From UBA1952 sp965246765 (lineage in GTDB: Bacteria; Bacteroidota; Bacteroidia; Chitinophagales; Chitinophagaceae): a DNA stretch of 64,000 nucleotides. The stretch is from the NCBI GenBank assembly GCA_965246765.1, contig CBDFFJ010000004.1, positions 372,001-436,000 on the forward strand. Reading direction: 5' to 3'. Each line of letters begins with the position of its first letter. Position 1 is the first letter of the stretch. The translations under genes were made by a program, and so were the position numbers. Under the pieces are notes generated by a model. That model was not told the DNA's origin. It saw nothing but the letters and a program-made list of their open reading frames with translations, and searched no databases. This document shows, piece after piece, positions 9,095 through 17,984 of this stretch.

Positions 9095-9102
9095 TATTTT
9101 CG
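9095..9102 (+). promoter_or_regulatory. -7 box of gldD (TATTTTCG)
   Basis: The same 8-mer as the divergent DUF3467 promoter, on the plus strand 40 bases before the gldD ATG. The two boxes are 33 bases apart. Confidence 0.5.
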
Positions 9103-9141
9103 CTGCGCCGGCGCTGCATAGCAAATGGCAATGACTTTACG

Positions 9142-9732
9142 ATGCGTCTATCCGTTTTTTACCTGGGCCTTTTAATTCTATCGTGCGCTGCATGCAAGCC
9201 GGATACGTACACTCCAAAGCCCCGCGGCTATGCGCGCGTTGATACGCCCAGGCATACCTATCGCCGGTTTGACAGCGCCGGTTTTCCATATGCATTTGAA
9301 TACCCAGTTTACGGAACCATCGCCAGGGATACGGAAATGGCGGGCATGAAACCCGATAATCCCTACTGGATGAATATTGCCTTCCCGGATATGGGCGCCA
9401 CATTCTACATCTCCTACAAGACGATAGACGCCGGGCATTCCCTGGATAAGCTGCTGGCCGACGCTCACGAGATGAGCTTTTTCCACGACAAGCGAGCGGA
9501 TTATATAAACGCGCCTGCATTTCACACCTCAAACGGCGTGCATGGTATTCTGTATAGTGTAGGCGGCAATGCGGCATCTGCCTATCAGTTTTTCGCCACT
9601 GATTCCACGCGGCATTTTCTGCGCGGAGCGCTTTATTTTAATGCAACGCCGAACGCAGATTCCCTGAAACCAATGACGGAGTTTCTGCACACAGACATGC
9701 AGCACCTGATTGGCACGCTACATTGGAAATAA
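9142..9732 (+). CDS. gldD: Gliding motility lipoprotein GldD
   Basis: A 196-residue lipoprotein. Its signal peptide MRLSVFYLGLLILSCAAC ends in a lipobox, and the family-typical YTPKPRGYARVD and FDSAGFPYAFEYPVYG follow immediately. GldD belongs to the Bacteroidota gliding/type IX secretion set. The ATG at 9142 is chosen because upstream in-frame codons overlap the promoter and would precede a clean signal peptide. Other gld genes are not adjacent. It also supports assigning the window to the Bacteroidota. Confidence 0.9.
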   Translation: MRLSVFYLGLLILSCAACKPDTYTPKPRGYARVDTPRHTYRRFDSAGFPYAFEYPVYGTIARDTEMAGMKPDNPYWMNIAFPDMGATFYISYKTIDAGHSLDKLLADAHEMSFFHDKRADYINAPAFHTSNGVHGILYSVGGNAASAYQFFATDSTRHFLRGALYFNATPNADSLKPMTEFLHTDMQHLIGTLHWK

Positions 9733-9784
9733 GCGGCGCACGTTTCAATCCGAAATCCGAAATTCGCCATCCGAAATTCTTTTT

Positions 9785-9856
9785 GGCTGCGTAGTTCAAT
9801 GGATAGAATAGGCGTTTCCTAAACACTTGATCTAGGTTCGATTCCTAGCGCGGCTA
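9785..9856 (+). tRNA. tRNA-Arg (anticodon CCU)
   Basis: A 72-nt cloverleaf can be drawn by hand. The 7-bp acceptor stem (GGCTGCG with CGCGGCT) has two G-U pairs. The D-arm is GTTC/GAAT and the anticodon loop TTCCTAA gives CCU, reading AGG. The 5-bp T-stem is perfect (CTAGG/CCTAG) with loop TTCGATT. CCA is not encoded. The anticodon stem has one C-A mismatch (29-41) and one G-U. Confidence 0.9.
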
Positions 9857-9885
9857 CTCGGGCTTTAATGAGCCCAGATTTTCTC

Positions 9886-9914
9886 AAAAAGCCCCGCAAT
9901 TTGCGGGGCTTTTT
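9886..9914 (+). terminator. Terminator after tRNA-Arg
   Basis: The stem GCCCCGC (9891-9897) pairs with GCGGGGC (9903-9909), flanked by A5 and T5. It can act in both directions and lies 29 bases after the tRNA. Confidence 0.85.
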
Positions 9915-10005
9915 CTATGCACATCTGCTTACGCCATGTGCTTTCATAGAAGTAGGCAAGGGAATCTCAGTGAAATGCTACAACTCAAGAGCATGCATGA
10001 AACAT

Positions 10006-11112
10006 TCAATTGGCTCCTTGCGGGTCGTATCGTTTGAAGGAAGCCTTTAAGAAGCTATCAGTAGTTTTCGTATCAACACCAAACTCCTTTCGCAGCAATT
10101 CATCAACCGTCTTGTATTGAAGCGCACGCTTCAGCCCAACTATGCCGTCTTTCTCATCCATCATCTTACAAAGCAAGCCCTTCGTCACATAGTCAATGTG
10201 CAGCATAGGGTCTTTGCTCAGCAGCTTTTCGTACTTGCTTAAATCTGTTTCCGGGTACTGACGGAGATATTGGTTCATGCGATGTATTATCCAGTTGAAG
10301 TCTTTGCCCTGGCCGCCTGACAAGTAGTAGATCATCGCATGGCACATAAGCGACTGCTCATAAAGCGGATTGAAGTAAACATGCAACACCTCATGCAAAT
10401 AACCCTCGCCAAGTCCCTGACAAAAGATGGTTCGCTGTTCCGCATAAGTCATGCCCGAAGGGGTTGTCCTGTCCATTGCATAATTGTAGTCCATGCCGCG
10501 CATCTTCACAAGCTCAGCATCATTAGCCGCGAAGTAGTAACTGATGTTAACAGGCTTAAAGCCCCATTGTTTTTCTATCCTTTTTAGCCGCGCCATCATT
10601 TGATCGCTTTTGGCATAGCTGAAGTTTATTGACGCAGGAAAGTGATACGTGATATTCCTGTTCCGGACACTTTTGTAATTTCCCTTGTGCAGCTCAAGCT
10701 CACTGACAAATCTTGGTTGGCCGTCAAGGGTTACATAGTGGTTTGTGATTGCCCAGACGCAGACATTCCGGCTACTATCCGTACTCGCGAACAAAGTCTT
10801 CAGGTGAATGTAATTGTGCTCATCGCGGGCAAAGAACAGCACAGGCTTGTCGCAAAATCTGTAAGTAGGTGCATCAAACGTTATGGTATAAGCCATATTA
10901 TCCGGCAATAGCGAACGCCTGCAGTCAGCCGTACTCCAGAATTGTGTGTAGTCCGGTATTTCCTTAGTTTCAAAGGCACTTAGATAACGTCCAAGAAAGT
11001 GAATAGCTTTTCTGATGCGCTCAGATGAAGTGTCGGCTGCTGTCAAGACCAATGATTGTGCGTTGCAATAGCTGCCTGACAGCAGCATAAGCGATAGCAG
11101 GAAAAGGCGCAT
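10006..11112 (-). CDS. Exported protein with an HExxH metallopeptidase motif
   Basis: A 368-residue protein with a signal peptide (MRLFLLSLMLLSGSYCNAQS). The middle and C-terminal parts look like a gluzincin-type peptidase: HEVLH at 240-244 sits in the hydrophobic context EGYLHEVLHVYFNP, followed by YYLSGGQGKDFNW. A downstream acidic third ligand is not obvious. The family is not one I recognise by name. It is transcribed alone, with the tRNA terminator downstream also facing it. Function uncertain; a peptidase-like surface protein is the best guess. Confidence 0.7.
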   Translation of the reverse strand: MRLFLLSLMLLSGSYCNAQSLVLTAADTSSERIRKAIHFLGRYLSAFETKEIPDYTQFWSTADCRRSLLPDNMAYTITFDAPTYRFCDKPVLFFARDEHNYIHLKTLFASTDSSRNVCVWAITNHYVTLDGQPRFVSELELHKGNYKSVRNRNITYHFPASINFSYAKSDQMMARLKRIEKQWGFKPVNISYYFAANDAELVKMRGMDYNYAMDRTTPSGMTYAEQRTIFCQGLGEGYLHEVLHVYFNPLYEQSLMCHAMIYYLSGGQGKDFNWIIHRMNQYLRQYPETDLSKYEKLLSKDPMLHIDYVTKGLLCKMMDEKDGIVGLKRALQYKTVDELLRKEFGVDTKTTDSFLKASFKRYDPQGAN

Positions 11113-11395
11113 AATTTGTCCAGCACCAGAAAGAGGTTCGATAAAAATAGGCGTTCCGCAATGATTGAATTGTATTTGCCTTCTCTTCGAACATGCTTCA
11201 TCCGAAAAGTTCGACGATTCCCGGTTCTCCAGGCGGCGGTCGCCTGATGTAAAACAACGCAGCCTCTATGTGTGATTACATAGCTGCTTTAAGACATCAA
11301 TGAGTCGGTTGGATAATAGCCCGACGTGGTCTACAAAATATTTTTATAATCACATATTCTAAGGTAAGTCTGCGTTCTCGGCTGTTCTTACTTAT

Positions 11396-11421
11396 CAATG
11401 TTGGTGACAACAGCAACATTG
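11396..11421. repeat. Inverted repeat CAATGTTG-N10-CAACATTG
   Basis: Perfect 8-bp arms are separated by 10 bases. It shares the GTTG/CAAC ends with the near-palindrome before imuA, so both could be sites for one regulator. This is an inference. Confidence 0.45.
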
Positions 11422-11461
11422 GCGATTGAAAAAAATCAGACTCAAAGTTTTGCTTTTTGAA

Positions 11462-11629
11462 TTAATCAGCATTCCCGCAGCAAAGCCGGATTGACAACAT
11501 AGGCTGATAAAAATCCATCGCCACACCGCCCTTACTCTTTTCGCCGGCAACAATCACGCTGTTGATGCCAATTTTGATTTCAAAGGCTTTCTCAAGCTTT
11601 GACAATACCCTGTCAACTTGTTTCAGCAT
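11462..11629 (-). CDS. Possible small protein (55 residues), unrecognised
   Basis: An ATG-initiated frame of 55 codons on the minus strand, beginning MLKQVDRVLSKLEKAFEIKIG. It has an amphipathic Lys/Glu-rich N-terminal helix, a central VIVAGEKSKGGVAMDFYQP and a Cys-Cys near the end. Composition looks protein-like and it lies in an otherwise empty gap. There is no recognisable domain and no clear ribosome-binding site. It could be chance or the tail of a decayed gene. Confidence 0.35.
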   Translation of the reverse strand: MLKQVDRVLSKLEKAFEIKIGINSVIVAGEKSKGGVAMDFYQPMLSIRLCCGNAD

Positions 11630-11721
11630 AGTCGTAAGCGTTTTTATTGATCATTTTGCATAGCGTGTTGAAAACTTTTTTGCACCGCTCAAATCAAGAG
11701 TGTTACTATTGACATCATTTA

Positions 11722-11739
11722 GTTGTTACTAATAGCAAC
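11722..11739. promoter_or_regulatory. Candidate SOS-type operator of the imuA operon
   Basis: GTTGTTACTAATAGCAAC matches its reverse complement at 14 of 18 positions. A second partial copy, TGTTACTATTGACA, lies at 11701-11714. It ends 11 bases before the GTG start, where a repressor would block transcription or elongation. imuA cassettes are damage-inducible in other bacteria, usually under LexA. The repressor here is not in the window. Confidence 0.45.
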
Positions 11740-11750
11740 ATTAGAAACAA

Positions 11751-12491
11751 GTGCATCCGATTCCAGCTAAAGCCGACATACTCCGGCAACTACAGAAAGA
11801 AATCCGCGCCTTGGAAGGGGGCGGAAGGGCTGTGGCAAACACGGAGCAAAATACAGGCCTGGGATTTATTGGCAAATCATTTCCGGACGGCAGTTTTCCA
11901 CTGGCAGCGGTGCATGAGCTGATTAGCGCTGATCCCGAGCGTGCGGCCGCCACCAATGGATTTATCGCCGGAATGCTCTGCTACCTGATGCAGGGCGACG
12001 GACTGTGCCTTTGGATTGGCACAAAACGGACGATTTTCCCACCTGCCCTCAAATTCTTCAATATTGAACCGGAGCGCATCGTCTTCATAGACACCGTCCG
12101 CGAAAGGGAAACGCTCTGGACGATTGAGGAAGCCCTGAAGTGCAAGTCTGTCTCTGCGGTGGTCGGCGAGCTGCGCGAAGTAAGCTTTACCGAAAGCAGG
12201 CGCTTACAGCTTGCCGTAGAGCAAAGCGGCGTGACCGGCTTTATCCATCGCCATAATCCAAAGACCGAAAACACAACTGCCTTTGCTTCGCGCTGGAAGG
12301 TATCACCCATTGCCAGCGAGACCGGTGACAGGTCTGTTCCCGGCGTCGGTATTCCAAGATGGCATGTGGCGCTTACCATAGCGCGAAACGGCAAGCCTGC
12401 TGAATGGCAGATAGAATGGGCAGGCGGCTTCAGGATGGTTCCACGCTTTGTGCGCTCTATCTCACATCCCGGCCTGCTAAAAACCGGATAG
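11751..12491 (+). CDS. imuA: ImuA (RecA-like accessory factor of mutagenic translesion synthesis)
   Basis: A 246-residue protein with a GTG start; the first codons give MHPIPAKADILRQLQKEI. RecA/SulA-like core features include FPLAAVHELIS, a CYLMQGDGLCLWIGTKR strand-loop and EALKCKSVSAVVGELREVSF. In imuA-imuB-dnaE2 cassettes it works with ImuB and DnaE2 in damage-induced mutagenesis. It sits one base upstream of imuB, in the standard order. The start is the codon closest to the operator and no upstream ATG is in frame. Confidence 0.88.
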   Translation: MHPIPAKADILRQLQKEIRALEGGGRAVANTEQNTGLGFIGKSFPDGSFPLAAVHELISADPERAAATNGFIAGMLCYLMQGDGLCLWIGTKRTIFPPALKFFNIEPERIVFIDTVRERETLWTIEEALKCKSVSAVVGELREVSFTESRRLQLAVEQSGVTGFIHRHNPKTENTTAFASRWKVSPIASETGDRSVPGVGIPRWHVALTIARNGKPAEWQIEWAGGFRMVPRFVRSISHPGLLKTG

Positions 12492-12492
12492 T

Positions 12493-13992
12493 ATGCCTAA
12501 GCGTTTTGCCTCTATATGGTTCCGCCACTTGCAGACGGATTGGGTTGTCCGCCGCAGACCGGAGCTTGCATCTGTACCTTTTGTACTGTCCGCATCAGAG
12601 CGTGGCCGCGTGGTGGTGAAAGCCGCCAACCGCGCCGCACAGGCGCATGGGATTGACGTTGGTATGGTAGTCGCCGACTGCCGGGCTGTACTGCCTTCGC
12701 TGCAAGTGCTGGACGAAATACCAGGACTTGCCGAAAAGATTCTTACCGGAATCGGCGAATGGTGCCTGCGCTTTACCCCCGTCGTTGCTGTGGATATGCC
12801 CAACGGCCTGCTGTTGGATGTGAGCGGCTGCGCGCACCTGTGGGGCGGCGAGAAGCCCTACCTGAAAGACATCCTGAACCGGCTGCGCGGCTTCGGATAT
12901 GATGTTCGCGCAGCCATCGCGGATACGGTCGGCGTGGCATGGGCTGTGGCCCGCTATGGGCAGAAGACGGCAATTATTGAAACGGGCAAACTGGCCGATG
13001 CAATCACAACATTGCCGCCAGCAGCTTTGCGCCTTGAAGCGGCAATCGTAGAACGTTTAGAAAAGCTGGGCCTATCGCAAATCGGCAGCTTCATTGCCAT
13101 GCCGCGCTCCGCCCTTCGCAGAAGGTTCGGCACCGTATTGCTGCAACAGATGGATAAGGCATCAGGAGCGGAAATAGAGGTGCTGCAACCCATCCGCCCG
13201 GCAGAGCCGTACACTGAGCGCATGCCTTCCCCTGAGCCTGTACGCAACAGGGCTGGCATTGAGATTGCCCTGCGCACATTGCTGGATGCCTTATGCAGCC
13301 GCCTCGCCAAAGAAGAAAAAGGATTGCGGGTGGCGGTATTCAAAGGCTGCCGCATTGACGGCAATATCCAGCAGATACGGCTTGGCACGAACCGTCCGTC
13401 GCGGGATGCCGCGCACCTGTTCAATCTATTTGAGGTTCGCATCGCGACTATGGAACCGGACTTAGGCTTTGAGCTGTTCATGCTGGAGGCAACTACAGTA
13501 GAGGATTATGCCGCAGAGCTGGAGCAGCTTTGGCATATCGGCAAGGCGGAGCACGAAAAGGATGTGGCGGAGCTGTTAGACAGGATTGCCGGGAAGATTG
13601 GCATCAGCGCCATTCACCGTTTCCTGCCGGCTGAGCATTACTGGCCGGAACGCTCTATCAGGCCCGCAGCTTCCCTGCATGAAAAGCCGCAAACAGAATG
13701 GCGCACGGACAGGCCGCGACCTGTCCATTTACTGACGCAGCCGGAAGGCATAGAGGTGATGGTTCAGCTACCGGACTATCCGCCCGCGCACTTTGTTTAC
13801 AAAGGCAAGCTATACCGCATCTGCAAGGCGGACGGCCCGGAGCGGATTGAGCGGGAATGGTGGATTGAAGAAGGTGAGTACAGGGATTATTACCATGTAG
13901 AGGACGAAGACGGCGCGCGGTACTGGCTGTTTCGTTCCGGCAGCTATGAGGCCAGTAATCCGCAGTGGTTTCTGCACGGATTCTTTGCTTAA
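12493..13992 (+). CDS. imuB: ImuB (catalytically inactive Y-family polymerase homologue)
   Basis: A 499-residue Y-family-like protein starting MPKRFASIWFRHLQTDW. The place where active Y-polymerases carry the first catalytic aspartate (DxDxFYA-like) reads SIWFRHL, and the SIDEAYLD-type motif is replaced by LLLDVSGCAHLWGG, as expected for ImuB proteins, which act as scaffolds between the beta clamp and DnaE2. The C-terminal region (about 370-499) matches the ImuB-specific extension with PGxEVMVQLPDYPPA-like sequence. It begins one base after the imuA stop, indicating translational coupling. Confidence 0.92.
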   Translation: MPKRFASIWFRHLQTDWVVRRRPELASVPFVLSASERGRVVVKAANRAAQAHGIDVGMVVADCRAVLPSLQVLDEIPGLAEKILTGIGEWCLRFTPVVAVDMPNGLLLDVSGCAHLWGGEKPYLKDILNRLRGFGYDVRAAIADTVGVAWAVARYGQKTAIIETGKLADAITTLPPAALRLEAAIVERLEKLGLSQIGSFIAMPRSALRRRFGTVLLQQMDKASGAEIEVLQPIRPAEPYTERMPSPEPVRNRAGIEIALRTLLDALCSRLAKEEKGLRVAVFKGCRIDGNIQQIRLGTNRPSRDAAHLFNLFEVRIATMEPDLGFELFMLEATTVEDYAAELEQLWHIGKAEHEKDVAELLDRIAGKIGISAIHRFLPAEHYWPERSIRPAASLHEKPQTEWRTDRPRPVHLLTQPEGIEVMVQLPDYPPAHFVYKGKLYRICKADGPERIEREWWIEEGEYRDYYHVEDEDGARYWLFRSGSYEASNPQWFLHGFFA

Positions 13993-14108
13993 CGGGACAA
14001 TAGAACACGGATTGAATGGATGATAAGGATGAATACGGATAAGCATTTTGGTCAGTATAAAATCGGTGTCCATCTGTTCAATCCTTTCAATCATGCTCCT
14101 TTTTTAAA

Positions 14109-17100
14109 ATGAGTTACACCGAGCTACAGGTCACCTCTAATTTCAGCTTCCTCAGAGGCGGCTCGCACCCCGAAGAAATCGTGGAGCAGGCCGTGGCATT
14201 GGGATACAGCACGATTGCTATTACCGACCGCAACACCCTTGCCGGCATCGTTCGCGCCCATGCAGAAGCTAAGAAGCGGGGCATCCGCATTATTCCTGCC
14301 TGCCGACTGGATTTACTGGACGGACCGAGCCTCTTAGCCTATCCGACGTCAAAAGACGCCTATGCGCAGCTGTCGGCGCTACTAACGCTCGGCAACATGC
14401 GGACGGAAAAGGGAAGCTGCCATCTCTACAAAGCAGACGTGTACAACCACGCCAAAGGCGTTCTTTTTATTACGGTGCCGCCAGATTCGCTGAATGCAGC
14501 CTTTGATTTTGAGGACAGCTATAAGCAGGCGATTCGTGAGTATCATAAGACGCTGGACAATGCGCTCTACCTCGGCGCTGTCTGCACTTACAGTGGCGAT
14601 GACGGCAAGAAGCTCTTTCGTCTCAATGAGCTGGCGGAGCAACTTTGCATTCCGCTCGTTGCCTTGAATGATGTGCATTATCACAATCCTGAGCGGCGGC
14701 AATTACAGGATGTGCTGACCTGCATTCGTGAGAAATGCACGATTCAGACTGCAGGTTACCGTCTGTGTCAGAACGCCGAACGATTTCTAAAGCCGGAAGC
14801 GGAGATAAAGCGCCTGTTTCGGCAATATCCGGACGCCATACGTCGCAGTCAGGAGATTGCAGAAGCCTGCCAATTTTCTTTGGACAGCCTGAAATACGTC
14901 TATCCCGAAGAATTGACTACTGAAGGCCGCACACCGCAAGAAGAGCTTGTCCATCTCGCATGGCAAGGCGCGAAAGAGCATTGGGGCGATGCGATTCCGG
15001 AGACTATCCGCAACATCATTAACATGGAGTTGGAGTTCATGGAGCGGAAGAATTATGCGGCCTACTTTCTCACCGTCTATGACTTCGTGCGCTTCGCGCG
15101 AAGGCAGAACATTCTCTGCCAGGGGCGAGGCTCTGCCGCCAATTCCGTGGTGTGCTATTGCCTCGGTATCACATCCGTTGACCCGTCCAAGTTCAAGCTG
15201 CTCTTTGCCCGATTTATGAGCGATGCCCGCGATGAGCCGCCGGATATTGACGTGGATTTTGAGCATGAGCGCCGCGAGGAAGTAATGCAGTACATCTTCA
15301 ACAAATACGGGCGCGACCGGGCGGCGATTGTGGCCACCGTCACGCAGGTGCATCAGAAGGGCGCCGTGCGCGATGTAGCAAAGGCAATGGGTATGTCGGT
15401 GGATGCCATCAACCGCTTGTCCGGCTCAGGATGGGGCTGGGGAGACAAACCGATGGAGCGGGAGCGCATCGCGGAGCAGGGCTTTAACCCTGCCGACCCC
15501 TACCTCGCCAAAGTGCTCCAGCTTACCGATCAGTACATCGGATTCCCGCGTCAGCTTGGGCAGCATACAGGCGGCTTTGTGATTACGCAGGGCAAGCTCT
15601 CCGACCTCTGTCCTATCCTCAATGCGCGAATGGAGAACCGCACCAACATTGAATGGAATAAGGATGATATTGAGGCGCTTGGATTCCTGAAAGTGGACGT
15701 GCTTGCGCTTGGCATGCTTACCTGCATCCGCAAAGCCTTTGACCTTGCGAAAGCACATTACGGCTTAGACCTCAGCCTTGCCGAAATCAACAAAGTGGAC
15801 GATCCGAAGGTGTATGAGATGATTTGTCATGCCGATACCGTTGGCGTATTCCAGATAGAGAGCCGGGCACAGATGTCCATGCTACCGCGTCTAAAGCCAA
15901 AGAAGTTTTATGATCTCGTAATTGAGGTTGCAATTGTCCGCCCCGGGCCAATACAGGGCGGCATGGTGCATCCATACCTGCGCAGGCGCGAAGGCAAAGA
16001 GCCGGTGGAATATCCTTCCAAAGAGCTGGAGGAAATTTTAGGACGCACATTGGGTGTGCCGCTTTTCCAGGAACAGGCAATGGAGATTGCCATCGTCGCC
16101 GCCGGCTTTACGCCCGCCGAAGCGGATGGCCTGCGCCGTGCAATGGCAACGTTCAAGGCGAAAGGCAAGGTCAGCGACTGGGAGAAGAAGCTAATCGGCG
16201 GCATGGTAGCGAAAGGCTACAAAGAAGACTTTGCAAAGCGGGTGTTCCGGCAGTTGGAAGGCTTTGGCAGCTATGGCTTCCCGGAGAGTCACGCGGCGAG
16301 CTTCGCGCTGCTGGTGTACGTGTCCTGCTGGCTGAAATGCTACTATCCGGATGTGTTTGCAACAGCTCTGCTGAACAGTATGCCGATGGGCTTTTACCAG
16401 CCTGCGCAGATTGTGATTGACGCGCGGAAGCACAGCGTGGAAGTAAGGCCGGTGGACATCAATCATTCTGCCTGGGACAACCTGCTGGAAGAACGCACCG
16501 GCGTGTATTGCCCCATCCGGCTTGGCTTCCGGCAAGTGAAAGGATTGAAGAAAGAAGATATGGCGATGCTCATTGCCGCCCGGCAAAAGCCTTTTGCCAC
16601 GGTGAATGAATTGCTGGACGCCGGCGTGCCGCAGTCGGCTTTAGAGCGGCTGGCCGATGCCGATGCGTTCCGCTCCATCGGCCTTGACCGGCGGCGGGCG
16701 CTGTGGGAAGTGTCTGCGCTGGCCGACCATCCAGCCGGGATGTTTACCGGCCAGTCTTCTGCCAGCGCGGCAGAGCGGGATGTAAGCCTCCCTGCCATGT
16801 CGCAGGCGGAGCATGTGGTGCAGGACTACGGCAGCATGGCGCTTTCGCTGAAGGCCCATCCGGTGAGCTTTGTGCGGGAGCAACTGGCGGCGCAGCAAGT
16901 GCTTTCCACCAAAGACCTGAATGCGCTTGGAGATGGCGCACCGGTAAAAGTTGCAGGGCTGGTGCTGGTGCGGCAAAGGCCGGGTACGGCATCCGGCATT
17001 TGCTTCATAACGCTGGAGGACGAATGGGGAACGGCGAACCTCGTTGTGTTCAAAAAGCTGTTTGATAAGTACCGGAAAGAGATACTTGGCTCGCGCCTGC

Positions 17101-17342
17101 TCATGGTGGAAGGCAGGTTGCAGCGCGAGGGCGAAGTGGTGCATGTGATTGTGCGGCGCTGCTACAATCAGTCGGGGCTATTGTTGGCGATGACCTCTGA
17201 TGAGGCCGGGCATGATGTACTACTCACGCTATCGCGTGCGGATGAGCGGGATGACGCCCACGGCGATGTGCGGGTGAAGAAGGCGCAGAAAGGCAAGGTG
17301 GTGCAGGCAGAGATTTTTCCGGGTGGGAGGAATTTTAGATAG
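14109..17342 (+). CDS. dnaE2: Error-prone DNA polymerase III alpha subunit DnaE2
   Basis: A 1077-residue polymerase of normal DnaE2 length. It starts with a PHP domain (MSYTELQVTSNFSFLRGGSHPEEIV, then AITDRNTLAGIVRAH). The polymerase core follows: GRGSAANSVVCYCLGIT, the catalytic aspartates in PDIDVDFEHERREEV, HTGGFVIT, and the thumb and C-terminal OB-fold (VKVAGLVLVRQRPGTASGICF) typical of DnaE2. It performs translesion synthesis with ImuA/ImuB in damaged cells. The gene follows imuB after 116 bases and closes the cassette. Confidence 0.96.
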   Translation: MSYTELQVTSNFSFLRGGSHPEEIVEQAVALGYSTIAITDRNTLAGIVRAHAEAKKRGIRIIPACRLDLLDGPSLLAYPTSKDAYAQLSALLTLGNMRTEKGSCHLYKADVYNHAKGVLFITVPPDSLNAAFDFEDSYKQAIREYHKTLDNALYLGAVCTYSGDDGKKLFRLNELAEQLCIPLVALNDVHYHNPERRQLQDVLTCIREKCTIQTAGYRLCQNAERFLKPEAEIKRLFRQYPDAIRRSQEIAEACQFSLDSLKYVYPEELTTEGRTPQEELVHLAWQGAKEHWGDAIPETIRNIINMELEFMERKNYAAYFLTVYDFVRFARRQNILCQGRGSAANSVVCYCLGITSVDPSKFKLLFARFMSDARDEPPDIDVDFEHERREEVMQYIFNKYGRDRAAIVATVTQVHQKGAVRDVAKAMGMSVDAINRLSGSGWGWGDKPMERERIAEQGFNPADPYLAKVLQLTDQYIGFPRQLGQHTGGFVITQGKLSDLCPILNARMENRTNIEWNKDDIEALGFLKVDVLALGMLTCIRKAFDLAKAHYGLDLSLAEINKVDDPKVYEMICHADTVGVFQIESRAQMSMLPRLKPKKFYDLVIEVAIVRPGPIQGGMVHPYLRRREGKEPVEYPSKELEEILGRTLGVPLFQEQAMEIAIVAAGFTPAEADGLRRAMATFKAKGKVSDWEKKLIGGMVAKGYKEDFAKRVFRQLEGFGSYGFPESHAASFALLVYVSCWLKCYYPDVFATALLNSMPMGFYQPAQIVIDARKHSVEVRPVDINHSAWDNLLEERTGVYCPIRLGFRQVKGLKKEDMAMLIAARQKPFATVNELLDAGVPQSALERLADADAFRSIGLDRRRALWEVSALADHPAGMFTGQSSASAAERDVSLPAMSQAEHVVQDYGSMALSLKAHPVSFVREQLAAQQVLSTKDLNALGDGAPVKVAGLVLVRQRPGTASGICFITLEDEWGTANLVVFKKLFDKYRKEILGSRLLMVEGRLQREGEVVHVIVRRCYNQSGLLLAMTSDEAGHDVLLTLSRADERDDAHGDVRVKKAQKGKVVQAEIFPGGRNFR

Positions 17343-17460
17343 GGTACATCCGGCAGGCCGCATCATGCCTTTTTGGTGGAAAGCTGATTGTTTTGCCGGA
17401 GGAGCGGGATTAAGCGAGGTAATTGAATGTCTTTTACGATTGATTTACTTTGACCTCACA

Positions 17461-17984
17461 ATGAACATCAATCCAAAAACGCCGAAGCAGGGTGCGTAAT
17501 AAGACCTATTTGAAAGAGAAGGTGGGCCGCGCGGGAATAGAGCTGTTCAAGAATATTTTTTATGCGCATGCTTTCACGCACTGGTGAAGATTAAAGCGAG
17601 GAGCACGGCAAGAACACCATTGCCGACTTTTTGAAGGATACTTACCGCAAAGAGCAGTAAGAGATTGATCCCAAAGACCGCAAAGACCCAGTCACACACA
17701 CCGGTAAGGCGGCTAAAGATGCAGTTGGCGTGATTCTGGAAGTCAAGAAGCCCGGAAAAAAGGCAGAGATGGCATCGGGTGTAAAGCCAAATGCGATAGC
17801 GCTGTAAGAACTTATACTTTACAATCTGCGAGAAAGGATTGACAGTGGCAACAAGTTCATCCGTCACTTCCTAATCACGAATATTGGGGAGTGGTCATCA
17901 TTGACGAGCATTGGGCGGAGCAATACATCTATGGCAATATCAGACTTCGCAAAGACAACTATGAAGCCTATAAGCGCTCAGGAA
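17461..17984 (+). pseudogene. Decayed Eco57I/DUF7149-like restriction-modification protein fragment
   Basis: The reading frame is broken by several stops and frame changes, but stretched translations are clear: KEKVGRAGIELFKNIFYAHA, then TIADFLKDTYRKEQ, IDPKDRKDPVTHTGKAAKDAVGVIL, LEVKKPGKKAEMASG, and LILYNLRERIDSGNKFIRHF. The 'GVILEVKKPG' block followed by 'LILYNLRER' is typical of the N-terminal nuclease-like part of type IIL/Eco57I-like enzymes in Bacteroidota. No methyltransferase part remains. It looks like the relic of a lost restriction system next to the imu cassette. Confidence 0.65.

Larger units (their letters stand above)
11113..11750. other. 638-base gap upstream of imuA: repeats, possible small ORF, operator
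   Basis: No long gene. It contains an 8-bp inverted repeat (11396-11421), a possible 55-codon ORF on the minus strand (11462-11629) and a near-palindrome just before imuA (11722-11739). The sequence is visibly more AT-rich than its neighbours. Confidence 0.5.
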
